Shown here piece after piece: positions 1 to 11,200 of a stretch of DNA of 64,000 nt. The notes beneath the pieces were generated by a model. The model had not been told where the DNA came from. It worked only from the letters and a program-made list of their open reading frames with translations, and did no database searches. Numbering within the stretch: the stretch's first letter is position 1; every line of letters begins with the position of its first letter. The stretch is taken from the NCBI GenBank assembly GCA_038277395.1, contig CM076196.1, positions 96,106,385 to 96,170,384 on the forward strand. Direction: 5' to 3'. Made by a program: the position numbers and the translations under genes. This stretch comes from Dryocosmus kuriphilus (taxonomy: Eukaryota; Arthropoda; Insecta; Hymenoptera; Cynipidae).

Positions 1-81
1 ACATAAATACTTTATTGCAAGAATAAAAATAGCTGTGAAAAACGTTGATTCCCTGAATAATATTCATTTTTGTAATTTCAG

Positions 82-402
82 GAGTAATGCAGAAGTGTCC
101 TAATTTCCCAGAACCAGAATCACAAACAGAATTCAAGTTAGAACTGATAGAGGTAATAAGAAATGCAAAACAAAGGTACCGAAATATTCTAAAATCTCGC
201 CGAAAACGTAAAATAGATCACAAGATTGAAGTAGAAGAATATGAGTTTCCTTCCGAAGAAGATGACGAGGAGAATGCAAGGGGGTACGGGAGTAATAATA
301 ATAACTCGGAAAATGAAGAATTTGAGCTCTCGCAAGATAGACAGATATAGAAGATAGACAGAGTGAAAGAAATGACTCTTCGTCCAATGAGAGTGATGCT
401 TG
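82..402 (+). pseudogene. Terminal exon of an unknown acidic protein, frameshifted
   Basis: A splice acceptor (tgtaatttcag) ends at 81, and an open frame with ATG at 87 runs about 87 codons. It has a basic stretch (KSRRKRK) followed by a strongly acidic and Asn/Ser-rich tail (EEDDEEN, NNNNSENEE). The frame stops after SQDRQI, but a one-base shift continues the same composition (DRQSERNDSSSNESDA) to a TGA at 400-402, so one indel has probably broken the end. The family is not recognised. The acidic low-complexity tail resembles linkers of transposon or chromatin proteins, which is only an impression. The upstream exons lie outside the window. Confidence 0.4.
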
Positions 403-619
403 AGACCAAAGGTTGTTTCGTACAATTACTTATTCTGATAAGAGTTCAAGAAGAACAAAAGTTCTTGTATTTTAATACAATCCAGAGTGTGCAAAAAACT
501 CGAGCCTAAAAACTGAATTCAGTTTCTTAGGCCAATAAAAAATTCTTGAAGTGTAACTAGAAGGTACCCTGAGCGAATCCATTTCAATTTAGGTAGGCAG
601 TGCAACTTCGAATCACAGA

Positions 620-1055
620 GTCAGCCGCTCACGTTTTTTGAAAGGGAAATAAAACGACCCGTATTTATGTTTTAAGGAAAATAAATTCTAGAAGTCATGA
701 GTCATTAATTTTTTAAAGGTGTTTATGAAAAAATATAATTTTAGTTAAACTTTTATTACTTTTGTCCTAACTGAGATATTCAGGTTTTCTTTCTTGTCCC
801 TGGCGAGGTTTATTACCGTTTTTCAATACGCAATTGAAAAATTTTAAAATGTTGAAAATGAGAAAAATGCGGCGGGTTTCCGTATTTTAAACATTTTAAA
901 CCGCATAACAAAAATGGACAATAAACCTCACCAGAGTCAGCAGGAAAGAAAGGTTAAATATCTCAATTAAGTCAAAACTGCATGATGAAGGTTTAAAAAA
1001 TATATTTTTATATTTCCCTTTAAAAACAAAATATTTCATGCGAGTGACCGATTCT
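620..1055. repeat. Palindromic MITE-like element
   Basis: The sequence folds back on itself around about 860. The left arm (aactgagatattcagg, then gaggtttatt) is mirrored at 900-975 by aataaacctc and then aaatatctcaatta. The outer parts (gaaagggaaat at 640, tccctttaaa at 1015) also pair. Arms are about 200 bp with many mismatches. No clear target-site duplication was found, so the ends are approximate. Confidence 0.55.
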
Positions 1056-1856
1056 CTAAATAGAAATTCAACTGCTTGTTTGGTTTGAAATGGATTGGCT
1101 CCCCCCCAATATTACAAATTTTTATTAAAAAAGGAATCTGTTTAACGTCGAGTTCTTTGGATCCTCTCAATGATTATAAATGTTCTCTTAGGATTATAGC
1201 GTGTTTTATTTAAAAGACACACGAACGTGTGTGCTAAGACTGAAATGTAAATCTTAGCGTTGACTATTTAATCCATAGTTACTGAAAGTTAAGTTACTTT
1301 TATAATTTTATTTTTATCAAGAATGGTTGTGATAAGTGTTTAAAAATAACCAAAATTCTTATGTTTTAATAGTTTTCCTATTCGAAGTGCAAAAACCACC
1401 GGATTAGACTCGGTCGAGTTTTAACATTTCTAAATTCTATTTCATGCCGAGGGTCTTTGTGCACCCTTAATTATAACAAATGTTCTCTTAAAATTATAAG
1501 ATGTTAACCAAAAAACGCGTATATTTAATAAAAAATGTGTTCAAATTACGTTTAATTGTTTTATAATAGTTTCATACTTTTAATACAACAAAAATATTAT
1601 TCATTAAAAAAACTGCTTCTTCACCTTTCCATTCTTATTGATATTGTACTAATTTTCAGCATTCTAAACAGTGACAGAAGCAATATATGTTACGCATCGC
1701 ATGTAGATTACATTACACCTGTTTCTCTTAACAATGTAAAAAATATAATTTAGAATCAGCAACCTTTCTCTAAAAGCATCGTAACACATTGTTTTTGTCA
1801 CTGTTATAAACTGGTAATATTTATTAAAAAAACTTGATCATTGCGTAACTGCATGA
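1056..1856. other. No gene seen; degenerate direct repeats
   Basis: AT-rich sequence without convincing coding potential. A motif at about 1150-1200 (ataaatgttctcttagga) recurs diverged at about 1470-1500 (acaaatgttctcttaaaa). The stretch at 1355-1400 resembles 450-500 (both contain ttcttrtrttttaata). This suggests an old, roughly 300-900 bp duplication. The 217 bp before 620 are similarly featureless. Confidence 0.3.
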
Positions 1857-3263
1857 GAGCAATATGCCGACACACGCGTGCCCGCACGTCGTGCATATTT
1901 TGCTATCTGGGTCAATGGAGCCTATGGATGCCATCAGTGCCTGCACCCTGGAGAGTGGATTCAGAATAAGGCTAACAATCGTCGATCGGGATGTAAAAAG
2001 TATACCTTGCAGGAAGGCGTTCCAAAGAATAGAAGCGTTGAGGATACTATGAAACATATGAAATTGGCAGCTAATTCAAAAAAAAAAACAAAAACGATTT
2101 TTGGAGTGAAGAGTCCATCCCATTTGATCAATTTAGTTTCATTCAATTTCATTTTTGGTTGTATAGCAGACAGCATGCATTGCCTTACTGGAGTAGCAAA
2201 ACAGTTTGCCACAATGTGGTTTGGAAATAAGCAAAAAGGTGGATTAATCTATAAAACCAAAATTCCTGAAATTGATGCCACTTTAATCAATATTAAGGCA
2301 CCCCAACAAATCGCGCGACTAACACGTTCTTTTACGGAAAAAGAGTTTTGGAAAGCGCGCGAGTGGAAGAATTGGATTCTATTTTATAGTATGCCTATTC
2401 TCCAGAATGTGTTACCACATAATCTTTTCATTGCACTGGTGTTTGTTCGTTCAAGCTGTGTACCTCTTAATGAAAGATGAAATTAGCACGTTTGAAATAG
2501 ATTTGGCTGATCAATTGTTCCACGAATTTGTTTCGAAAACGGAAGCATTGTACTCAAAAACATCTATGACTTTTAATGTTAATTTGCTCCAGCACCTGGC
2601 AAGAAGTGTTTATCAATGGGGCCCACTTTGGGCACATAATGCATTTGCCTTTGAATCGGCAAATGGAGATTTGTTGAAGATCATTCATGCTGCCAAAGGT
2701 GTTCATCACCAAATTTGTCGGCAAATCAGTATTAAATATAGTATGTTATTTTTAAAAGATAAACTAGATCCATACTGTTCACATACTGTAAAACATTTTT
2801 GTGATGGCATCGGTGCCAAACTTGTTAAAAAGTCTCTACAACTCTCTGAAGTAAGATACTTTGGTCCAGCATCCTCTATACAAAACGTATGGATAGAAAA
2901 ATTATCCTTCTCCGAAAAAAAGCAGCTTCATATAAAAAGATTGTCAAAAACGGTTGTTTATGCATGTCGTCAACGAAAGATAACAAAAGATCCGATAACT
3001 CTTTCGCACAGTTATCTGATGGTTCTTACGTACAGCTTATTAATTTTATAGTCGACTCGGATACAGAAAATGAGCATGCAATTGTTAAAGAAATTAAAAC
3101 TATAGATGCATTTAACAATATTTGTAACATATTACAAAAAATCGTACAAATAGATAATAATAAATCTTTTATACTTACCAGTGAAATTTGGCGAGTGTGT
3201 CTGCACATGATATTAAATAGTGGTAGTGAGTACTTGTGCGCGGTTCCTAATTTGTACTCATAA
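1857..3263 (+). pseudogene. tnp2/DUF4218-type transposase, C-terminal half (copy A)
   Basis: The translation carries landmarks of the tnp2 plus DUF4218 transposases of En/Spm (CACTA)-like DNA transposons: a Cys-rich turn YGCHQCLHPGEW near the start, then GVKSPSHLINL, DSMHCLTGVAKQF, and the DUF4218 signature WGPLWAHNAFAFESANG near 2620-2670. Such proteins cut and join transposon ends in the nucleus. The catalytic N-terminal part is absent and no acceptor or start is visible upstream (in-frame TGA at 1854), so this is a 5'-truncated copy. The frame changes near 2430 and again near 2915, where a run of seven A replaces the five A of copy B. The final frame ends at 3261-3263, and the TAA overlaps an AATAAA signal at 3262. 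Function is lost. Confidence 0.8.
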
Positions 3264-3461
3264 TAAAGTTATTTACATACATATGTGATGATGTTATAAT
3301 TAATAAAGAATAAAAAGTGTAATTCCTGTTCGTTTTCATTCTAATTTTTAATCACCCTGTTCCTTTAGTCACATAACTCAAGTATCTAATATTAAGATTT
3401 CGTTGTCCTTCATTTTTCACACATAATTATTTTTCAAGAGAAACGAAAAAAAAAAAAAAAC

Positions 3462-3637
3462 GACACCAGAAACTTCACCGGAAATGACACCGGAAACGAC
3501 ATCGGAAACAACGTCATTTCCGATGTCGGATCCGATCCCAAATTCCGATCATGTTTCCGACTTTGTTTCCGATGTCATTTCCGATGTCGATTCCGGCGAC
3601 ATTTCCGATGACGTTTCCGATATTGTTTCCGACGTCA
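3462..3637. repeat. 12-bp unit array 1 (GACATCGGAAAY type), copy A
   Basis: The array divides exactly into 12-mers. The first four read forward (gacaccagaaac, ttcaccggaaat, gacaccggaaac, gacatcggaaac). After aacgtc the orientation flips and about eight units read as the complement (tttccgatgtca, tttccgatgtcg, attccggcgaca, tttccgatgacg and so on). It lies about 200 bp past the transposase stop. Such arrays are typical of CACTA subterminal regions, where the element's DNA-binding protein docks. That role here is inferred. Confidence 0.75.
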
Positions 3638-3988
3638 GATTTTTCAATAGGGTAACGTAAAAATATAACAGTAATAGATACAAATAATAAATATTTTTGA
3701 TTTTGCAACGATGTTTATATGGTAATCGATTTCAAGTTTGATATATTGTAATATCACGATGAAGAAGAGATTTTTCTCTATTCTTAAAAGACAGAATGTA
3801 TAGAAAGTATTAAACTAAATCAGTGAACATTTCATGTAAATAATTTAAGTCAACATTTAACATCATTTCACCTAAAGCAGTCAACTATTATGCGTATAAA
3901 AAGTAAACCTACGGCACGAATAGAATAATTTAAGAAGTTTATTGAATCTCAAAGTAAAAAATACTGACGAATTACACAGGCCAACAAA

Positions 3989-3993
3989 ATTAT

Positions 3994-4042
<49 letters not shown>

Positions 4043-4047
4043 TTATG

Positions 4048-4125
<78 letters not shown>
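3989..4125. repeat. (AT)n microsatellite
   Basis: An almost pure AT dinucleotide tract, interrupted by gtatatatatttatgcatac. It is much shorter in copy B, so it differs sharply between the two duplicates. The tyrosine/isoleucine open frames across it are artefacts of the repeat. Confidence 0.95.
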
Positions 4126-4129
<4 letters not shown>

Positions 4130-4399
4130 AATAGAAGTAATCTGACTTCAAATTTGAATTCTACGGATGAAAACACATCGAAAACCATACTTTAATTTTT
4201 TCCCCATGAAGTTTTGGCTCTTGCAGGGCCTTGAAAACTGTATCAGCGCATAAGAACCATACCTACTAAGGCTGCAAAGTATATGTATATATGTATGCAT
4301 AAAATATATATATTATGTATGAATAAATGTACAAATTCCACTGAAACGTATCAGCCCTTTGCAGTTTCAGTAGCTATCCCTATTGAAAAATACATATAT

Positions 4400-4610
4400 G
4401 ACATCGTATACGTCACCGTAAATGACACCGTAAACGATATCGCATACGATGTCGTGTACGATGCCGTAAATTGAGATAGTATACGACATCATATATGACA
4501 TCGTATACGTCACCGTAAATGACACCGTAAACGATATCGCATACGATGCCGTAAATTGATATAGTAAACGATATCGTATACGACATCGTATACGACATCG
4601 TTTACGACGT
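4400..4610. repeat. 12-bp unit array 2 (GACATCGTAWAY type), copy A
   Basis: Units of 12 bp such as gacatcgtatac, gtcaccgtaaat, gacaccgtaaac and gatatcgcatac follow one another. Blocks of about 7-8 units are themselves repeated, giving a higher-order period near 100 bp. The unit differs from array 1 mainly by GTA in place of GGA after GACATC. All units read forward, opposite to most of array 1. Confidence 0.75.
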
Positions 4611-4916
4611 TGAATTTTTTTATAATGAACGATTATGCTGACGCTGTTAGAGCTTCTATGGGGTTTTCCGTAAACAGAAAATAAAATTAGTGAACGTAAA
4701 TAAATAATAAATCTTTTAAAATTTTTTTTCATAGAAATTTATTGTTAAAAAATTGTAGAGTATTTGTTTTATCATAAAAAGAGACAAATTTTTACAAGAA
4801 CAAAGTTGTTTAAGAATCCTAATGGTGGTTAAGCGGGATGTATAGGGCAGTTTACCTTTTCTCTCTTCTTTAGGATTAAAATTTTAAAATTCACTTATTA
4901 AAAATTTTTCAACTCG

Positions 4917-5860
4917 ACTAACACGTTCTTTTACGGAAAAAGAGTTTTGGAAAGCGCGCGAGTGGAAGAATTGGATTCTATTTTATAGTATGCCTATTCT
5001 CCAGAATGTGTTACCACATAATCTTTTCATTGCACTGGTGTTTGTTCGTTCAAGCTGTGTACCTCTTAATGAAAGATGAAATTAGCACGTTTGAAATAGA
5101 TTTGGCTGATCAATTGTTCCACGAATTTGTTTCGAAAACGGAAGCATTGTACTCAAAAACATCTATGACTTTTAATGTTCATTTGCTCCAGCACCTGGCA
5201 AGAAGTGTTTATCAATGGGCCCACTTTGGGCACATAATGCATTTGCCTTTGAATCGGCAAATGGAGATTTGTTGAAGATCATTCATGCTGCCAAAGGTGT
5301 TCATCACCAAATTTGTCGGCAAATCAGTATTAAATATAGTATGTTATTTTTAAAAGATAAACTAGATCCATACTGTTCACATACTGTAAAACATTTTTGT
5401 GATGGCATCGGTGCCAAACTTGTTAAAAAGTCTCTACAACTCTCTGAAGTAAGATACTTTGGTCCAGCATCCTCTATACAAAACGTATGGATAGAAAAAT
5501 TATCCCTCTCCGAAAAAGCAGCTTCATATAAAAAGATTGTCAAAAACGGTTGTTTATACATGTCGTCAACGAAAGATAACAAAAGATCCGATAACTCTTT
5601 CGCACAGTTATCTGATGGTTCTTACGTACAGCTTATTAATTTTATAGTCGACTCGGATACAGAAAATGAGCATGCAATTGTTAAAGAAATTAAAACTATA
5701 GATGCATTTAACAATATTTGTAACATATTACAAAAAATCGTACAAATAGATAATAATAAAATCTTTTATACTTACCAGTGAAATTTGGCGAGTGTGTCTG
5801 CACATGATATTAAATAGTGGTAGTGAGTACTTGTGCGCGGTTCCTAATTTGTACTCATAA
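4917..5860 (+). pseudogene. tnp2/DUF4218-type transposase fragment (copy B)
   Basis: A duplicate of the 3' part of copy A, starting at the SFTEKEFWKAREWKNW region. It carries the DUF4218 signature (GPLWAHNAFAFESANG) but with one G missing from the GGGG run before it (near 5218), which breaks the frame there. The homopolymer that is shifted in copy A (near 2915) is in frame here, so 5215-5780 reads openly. A new one-base insertion near 5760 then shifts the last 30 codons. The AATAAA signal again overlaps the stop. It has no start and cannot encode a transposase. Confidence 0.75.
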
Positions 5861-6059
5861 TAAAGTTATTTACATACATATGTGATGATGTTATAATTAA
5901 TAAAGAATAAAAAGTGTAATTCCTGTTCGTTTTCATTCTAATTTTTAATCACCCTGTTCCTTTAGTCACATAACTCAAGTATCTAATATTAAGATTTCGT
6001 TGTCCTTCATTTTTCACACATAATTATTTTTCAAGAGAAACGAAAAAAATAAAAGAAAC

Positions 6060-6247
6060 GACATCAGAAACTTCACCGGAAATGACACCGGAAACGACAT
6101 CGGAAACAACGTCATTTCCGATGTCGGATCCGATCCCAAATTCCGATCATGTTTCCGACTTTGTTTCCGATGTCATTTCCGATGTCGATTACGACGTCGA
6201 TTCCGGCGACATTTCCGATGACGTTTCCGATATTGTTTCCGACGTCA
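6060..6247. repeat. 12-bp unit array 1, copy B
   Basis: The same layout as 3462-3637, with exactly one additional 12-mer (gattacgacgtc, about 6184-6195). This shows that array length changes by whole units. Confidence 0.75.
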
Positions 6248-6600
6248 GATTTTTCAATAGGGTAACGTAAAAATATAACAGTAATAGATACAAATAATAA
6301 ATATTTTTGATTTTGCAACGATGTTTATATGGTAATCGATTTCAAGTTTGATATATTGTAATATCACGATGAAGAAGAGATTTTTCTCTATTCTTAAAAG
6401 ACAGAATGTATAGAAAGTATTAAACTAAATCAGTGAACATTTCATGTAAATAATTTAAGTCAACATTTAACATCATTTCACCTAAACCAGTCAACTATTA
6501 TGCGTATAAAAAGTAAACCTACGGCACGAATAGAATAATTTAAGAAGTTTATTGAATCTCAAAGTAAAAAATACTGACGAATTACACAGGCCAACAAAAT

Positions 6601-6615
6601 TATATATATAAATAA

Positions 6616-6650
<35 letters not shown>

Positions 6651-6682
6651 TTATTTATGCATACATATATATATATATATAT
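6601..6682. repeat. (AT)n microsatellite
   Basis: The copy-B counterpart of the tract at 3989, reduced to about 80 bp. Confidence 0.9.
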
Positions 6683-6837
6683 AGAATAATAGAAGTAATC
6701 TGACTTCAAATTTGAATTCTACGGATGAAAACACATCGAAAACCATACTTTAATTTTTTCCCCATGAAGTTTTGGCTCTTGCAGGGCCTTGAAAACTGTA
6801 TCAGCGCATAAGAACCATACCTACTAAGGCTGCAAAT

Positions 6838-6878
6838 ATATGTATGCATAAATATATGTATATATATATATATATGTA

Positions 6879-6917
<39 letters not shown>

Positions 6918-6926
6918 TATATATAT
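6838..6926. repeat. (AT)n / GTATAT microsatellite
   Basis: An expanded AT-rich tract in copy B. Copy A has only a short version near 4280-4315, so this tract expanded after duplication. Confidence 0.85.
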
Positions 6927-7001
6927 GTATGAATAAATGTACAAATTCCACTGAAACGTATCAGCCCTTTGCAGTTTCAGTAGCTATCCCTATTGAAAAA
7001 T

Positions 7002-7250
7002 ACGACGGCGTAAACGATGTCGTATCGACATCATATATGACATCGTATACGTCACCGTAAATGACACCGTAAACGATATCGCATACGATGTCGTGTACGA
7101 TGCCGTAAATTGAGATAGTATACGACATCATATATGACATCGTATACGTCACCGTAAATGACACCGTAAACGATATCGCATACGATGCCGTAAATTGATA
7201 TAGTAAACGATATCGTATACGACATCGTATACGACATCGTTTACGACGTT
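7002..7250. repeat. 12-bp unit array 2, copy B
   Basis: The counterpart of 4400-4610 with additional units at its left edge (gacggcgtaaac, gatgtcgtatc). The rest matches copy A unit for unit. Confidence 0.75.
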
Positions 7251-7555
7251 GAATTTTTTTATAATGAACGATTATGCTGACGCTGTTAGAGCTTCTATGG
7301 GGTTTTCCGTAAACAGAAAATAAAATTAGTGAACGTAAATAAATAATAAATCTTTTAAAATTTTTTTTCATAGAAATTTATTGTTAAAAAAAATTGTAGA
7401 GTATTTGTTTTATCATAAAAAGAGACAAATTTTTACAAGAACAAAGTTGTTTAAGAATCCTAATGGTGGTTAAGCGGGATGTATAGGGCAGTTTACCTTT
7501 TCTCTCTTCTTTAGGATTAAAATTTTAAAATTCACTTATTAAAAATTTTTCAACT

Positions 7556-8121
7556 TAAGAGGCTTCACAAAGGCAGAACATAACTGACGAAGTACGTTTT
7601 TCGAAAAAGAGAAAATATCTTTCCCTAATTTCCCTGAGTAAAGAGTGGCCATTTTATTATTTTAGGACTTATATTTTCTTTTTAAGGAACAACAAGCTTC
7701 GTCGCCTCTCTTTTGCCACTGCAAGACCTCTTTCAAGTTGATTGAAACTTTTGAAAGTTCTTTATTAAAATTTTAATCCGAAAGAAGGAAAATGAGGTGG
7801 ATATTTTTTCATACCCCGCTTTATCAGACTTAAATATTTTATATATATCCACTCAACTCCGTTAAAAGAAATATTTTTTTTCTTAAAGCAGAACATTTTT
7901 CCGTCGAACAAAATAACTTAATATATAGGCTAAGATTCCAACATTTCGCAATCAACTCTTCAGACGAGGAATACAGCAACAATAAATAATGTTTTTCCCG
8001 AAATTTTTTTAAACTTTTAAACAATTTTAGAAATCGTCTTACGATACAAAAAATTACTTAACAGTAAAGGGAACATCAAATTTAAACAAATATATTCTAT
8101 TTTAGCTCGCCATATTCCAAA
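7556..8121. other. No gene seen
   Basis: Single-copy AT-rich sequence between the duplication and the stop of the minus-strand BEN-like gene. It probably contains that gene's 3' untranslated region. No terminal inverted repeat of the putative CACTA-like element could be recognised here. Confidence 0.3.
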
Positions 8122-8243
8122 TTACTTTACTCTGTTAATAACATCGTAGATTTTTTCTGACATATACTTGGATATCTTTCTTACTCGCATTGCTCGTACT
8201 GCACCTTGAACACCAGCGTCCGTAACTTTTTTGTACAGCAATT
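8122..8243 (-). CDS. BEN-like gene, last exon
   Basis: The acceptor is cttacag (8244-8250). Its first two bases complete a codon begun in the previous exon. It encodes KLLYKKVTDAG, then AVRAMRVRKISKYMSEKIYD, ending at TAA 8124-8122. This matches the helical C-terminal half expected of a BEN domain. Confidence 0.6.
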
Positions 8244-11200
8244 CTGTAAGAATAAAACATCAATTAATTTTCTAAAAATAAAATATTTCAAATAATGTTC
8301 AAGCATTTAAGGCAGAATAAAATTTAAATGAAAAAATTATATCATCACATACTTTTTAAAAGATGATACTTCGTTGGAGTCAGGGGCTTTCTGTAGGAAT
8401 CCTCAGTGACGTTTTCTTTATTGGCCTTACGCTCTGACAAACACCTTTTTTTAAGTGTTGCTCTGCCCCAAAAGACTTCTGCTAAATCCTTCACAAACTT
8501 AGAGTCACTTTTTCTTAAGATTGTTTCCCAGATTTACTAAGACCAAGCAAGCCTGTCAGCAAATAAATAAAATTCCCAGTAAAACAAAGTCACTGTAAAT
8601 GATTACTCAATAATTACTAAACATTACATATGAAACATACAGCTTCAAAAAGTGTGAAAAATAACTGGCTAGCAGGCCTGTTGAAAATTAAATGTGAAAA
8701 AATATATACGTACTTCATCATCATCAATGTCTGTACTCAGTTCTCTGTGTCTACCTTCTGATGTGGCTTCTTTAGACCTTCTTTCTCTAGATATTTCTGA
8801 AAGGCATGTTGATTTTTGAAGTCGACTGTCTGCATTTTCTGACGATCTTCTTTCCTTAGATAATTCTAGAATGCATGGTGAATTTCGAAGATTACCTTCT
8901 GTGGCTTCTTTAGACCTTCTTTCTCTAGAATCTCTAGATGCTTCTGAAAGGACTGTTGAGTTTCGAAGTCTACCTTCTGCATTTTCTGACGATCTTCTTT
9001 CCCTAGATTCTTCTAAAATGCATGGAGATTTTCGAAAATTATCTTCTGCGGCTTCTGCCGACCCTCTTTCTCTAGGTACTTCTAAAATGCTTGTTGATTT
9101 TCGAAGTTGATAGTTTACAAATGAAGAAAAAGCCGCTTCGTCTGCAACAATACGTACTTCATTATCATGTATATAAATTGAAAAAAAAGTGTATAGCAAG
9201 TTACAATAAGATGTTAGGGAGCGTCCATTAATTATATAAGGATTATTTTTGGAATTTGAGACCCCTCCCACCGTCCACGTAAGGGGTTTTTGTATAGTTA
9301 ATGCATGTCACTTTAATATGGTCGCAAAATTTGGCTGACTCCTCCCCCCTTCTAAACCCTTACATAATGGATGTTCCTGCATCAAGTATAAACGTTATTT
9401 AAAAAATACCATTCTCGTTAAATTCTTCGCTTGCTTCATCCTCATTATTAAGAAGGCGCGTATCAGTATGTTGCAAATCTTGCAACTTTTCATGTGCTGA
9501 TAGTTAAAGTATACATTATTATAGATATTCTGACGATATGTGGGCATTTTCACGAAAATTGTCATTTTTTCGGTTACCACGTTATTTTATCTATATTGGA
9601 AAGAAGTAATAAAATGATTTATTCAAGTCATCAAGACATTTGTTTTGACACAACCCTTTCTTTATTTTATAAATAATAGTAATTCAAAGAATAATTCAAA
9701 TCATTTATGTATTACATTGTACAAAATCCTAAGTGCGCCTCAAAAAAATGTTCCCATTTCCACTTAGGGTTCGTTAAAAAAAGTTTAAAGCCTGATTCTA
9801 CACATTATTAAAAAAAAATTTTTAAGGAAAAATGACATTTTTTACAAAATTACCCATATATATATACATATATTTAATAATCATTATGAATGAGCAAATT
9901 CATCAAGCAATTACGTACCAGTAGTTATCAGTACGTTATCTGTATCAATTGTATCATCAACGTCACTGTCCGAATTTTCAATTATGCTTTTCCGATTATT
10001 GACAAAATCGGAGTGTCTCTTTAAAATATCATTATTTTCATGCTCCCTTGCAAGTTTTGTAGAAAATTCGAGCTTTCTTCTCACAGACTACAAAAAAGGA
10101 AAAAGAATAGTGTGACAAGGATGATAATATTCACTAGAGGGATTATATTAACCCTCAATCTAAAATTATTTAATGGTATGTTATTGAGACTTTAAAATTA
10201 GCATGCGATACTTCATTTCACAAACTTTTTAACATGGCCGCTACTAAGGACAAACGTCAATTTTGACAATATTGACAAATTAACATGTATTGTAAAATTC
10301 AGTGAAAAACGTTGTTCAAATCACTATAAACATATTTAATACAACTCCGCATATAATCAATAGACATAATATATTATCAAATTTTTACGTTTTTTAGATA
10401 AAATTTAGAAACTTTTAGTGATTTAGAAAATTAGGAACTTTGTAGAATATTTTCTGAATTAAAACTTAAAATTATTTTATATTTTCTCATTTTTTTATAA
10501 GATAAACTTTTAGAAATTTTGGAAATTTTCACAATATTTTCTAAATAAATATAAAAAAAAAATTTTAATGTTCTAGATTTTTTGGTAAAACTTTAGAAAC
10601 ATAAAAAATTTTCTTCTTATTTTAAACTGAATATAAAACTTGGATTTCTTAGATTTACTAAGCTTTTTAGCAGAAAATTAGAAAATTTCCTAAACTTAAT
10701 AATTTATAAAATCACGAAATTTTACAATTATTTTTTCAACGAAAAACTTTTAGAAATTTAGGAAATTTTCTAAAAGAAGATTAAAATATTCTTTTTAGAT
10801 GTTATAAATATTGTAGAAAAACTTAAGAAACATAAAAAATGTTCATTTTATTTTGAACTCAATGTAAAACCTGCATTATTAGGTTTACTAAGCCTCTTAG
10901 AAAAAAATAGAAAACTTGTTAAAACTTAATAATTTAGAAAATCAGAAAATTTTTACAATATTCTTTCAACAAAAAACTTAAAATGTTTAAAAAATTTTCA
11001 AGTTATTGTTAAAATAAATTGAGAAACTTTTAGAATTTTTAGAGACTTAGGAAATTTTTACAATATTTTTGTAATTAAAAACTTGAAATTTTTTAAAATC
11101 TTCTCAATTTCTTTATAAGAAATTTCTCAATTTTTATAAATTCAGAAATGAAAAAACTTTGGAAATATGTCAAATATTTAGAAATGTTTAGAAATTTAGA

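Larger units (their letters stand above)
2316..4914. repeat. 2.6-kb tandem duplication, copy A
   Basis: The segment beginning cgactaacacgttc at 2316 restarts at 4915, an offset of 2599 bp, and runs to caact at 4914. It holds the 3' half of the transposase remnant, two 12-bp repeat arrays and an AT microsatellite. Copies A and B are nearly identical. They differ in homopolymer lengths, a few substitutions, microsatellite length and whole repeat units. Confidence 0.9.
4915..7555. repeat. 2.6-kb tandem duplication, copy B
   Basis: A direct repeat of 2316-4914. It ends at caact (7551-7555), after which unrelated sequence (taagaggcttcac) begins. It is 42 bp longer than copy A, mostly through repeat-array and microsatellite changes. 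Confidence 0.9.

Noticed and set aside
3942..4188. Open frames of Tyr/Ile on both strands
   Set aside because: They read through the AT microsatellite; any frame is open there.
3462..4610. CRISPR array
   Set aside because: Units are 12 bp without unique spacers, in a eukaryotic context.
4367..7371. Frames with repeated SDV, VYD or IVYG tetrapeptides over the 12-bp arrays
   Set aside because: A 12-bp unit yields a 4-residue repeat in every frame. There is no start, splice or codon signal, and both strands are equally open.
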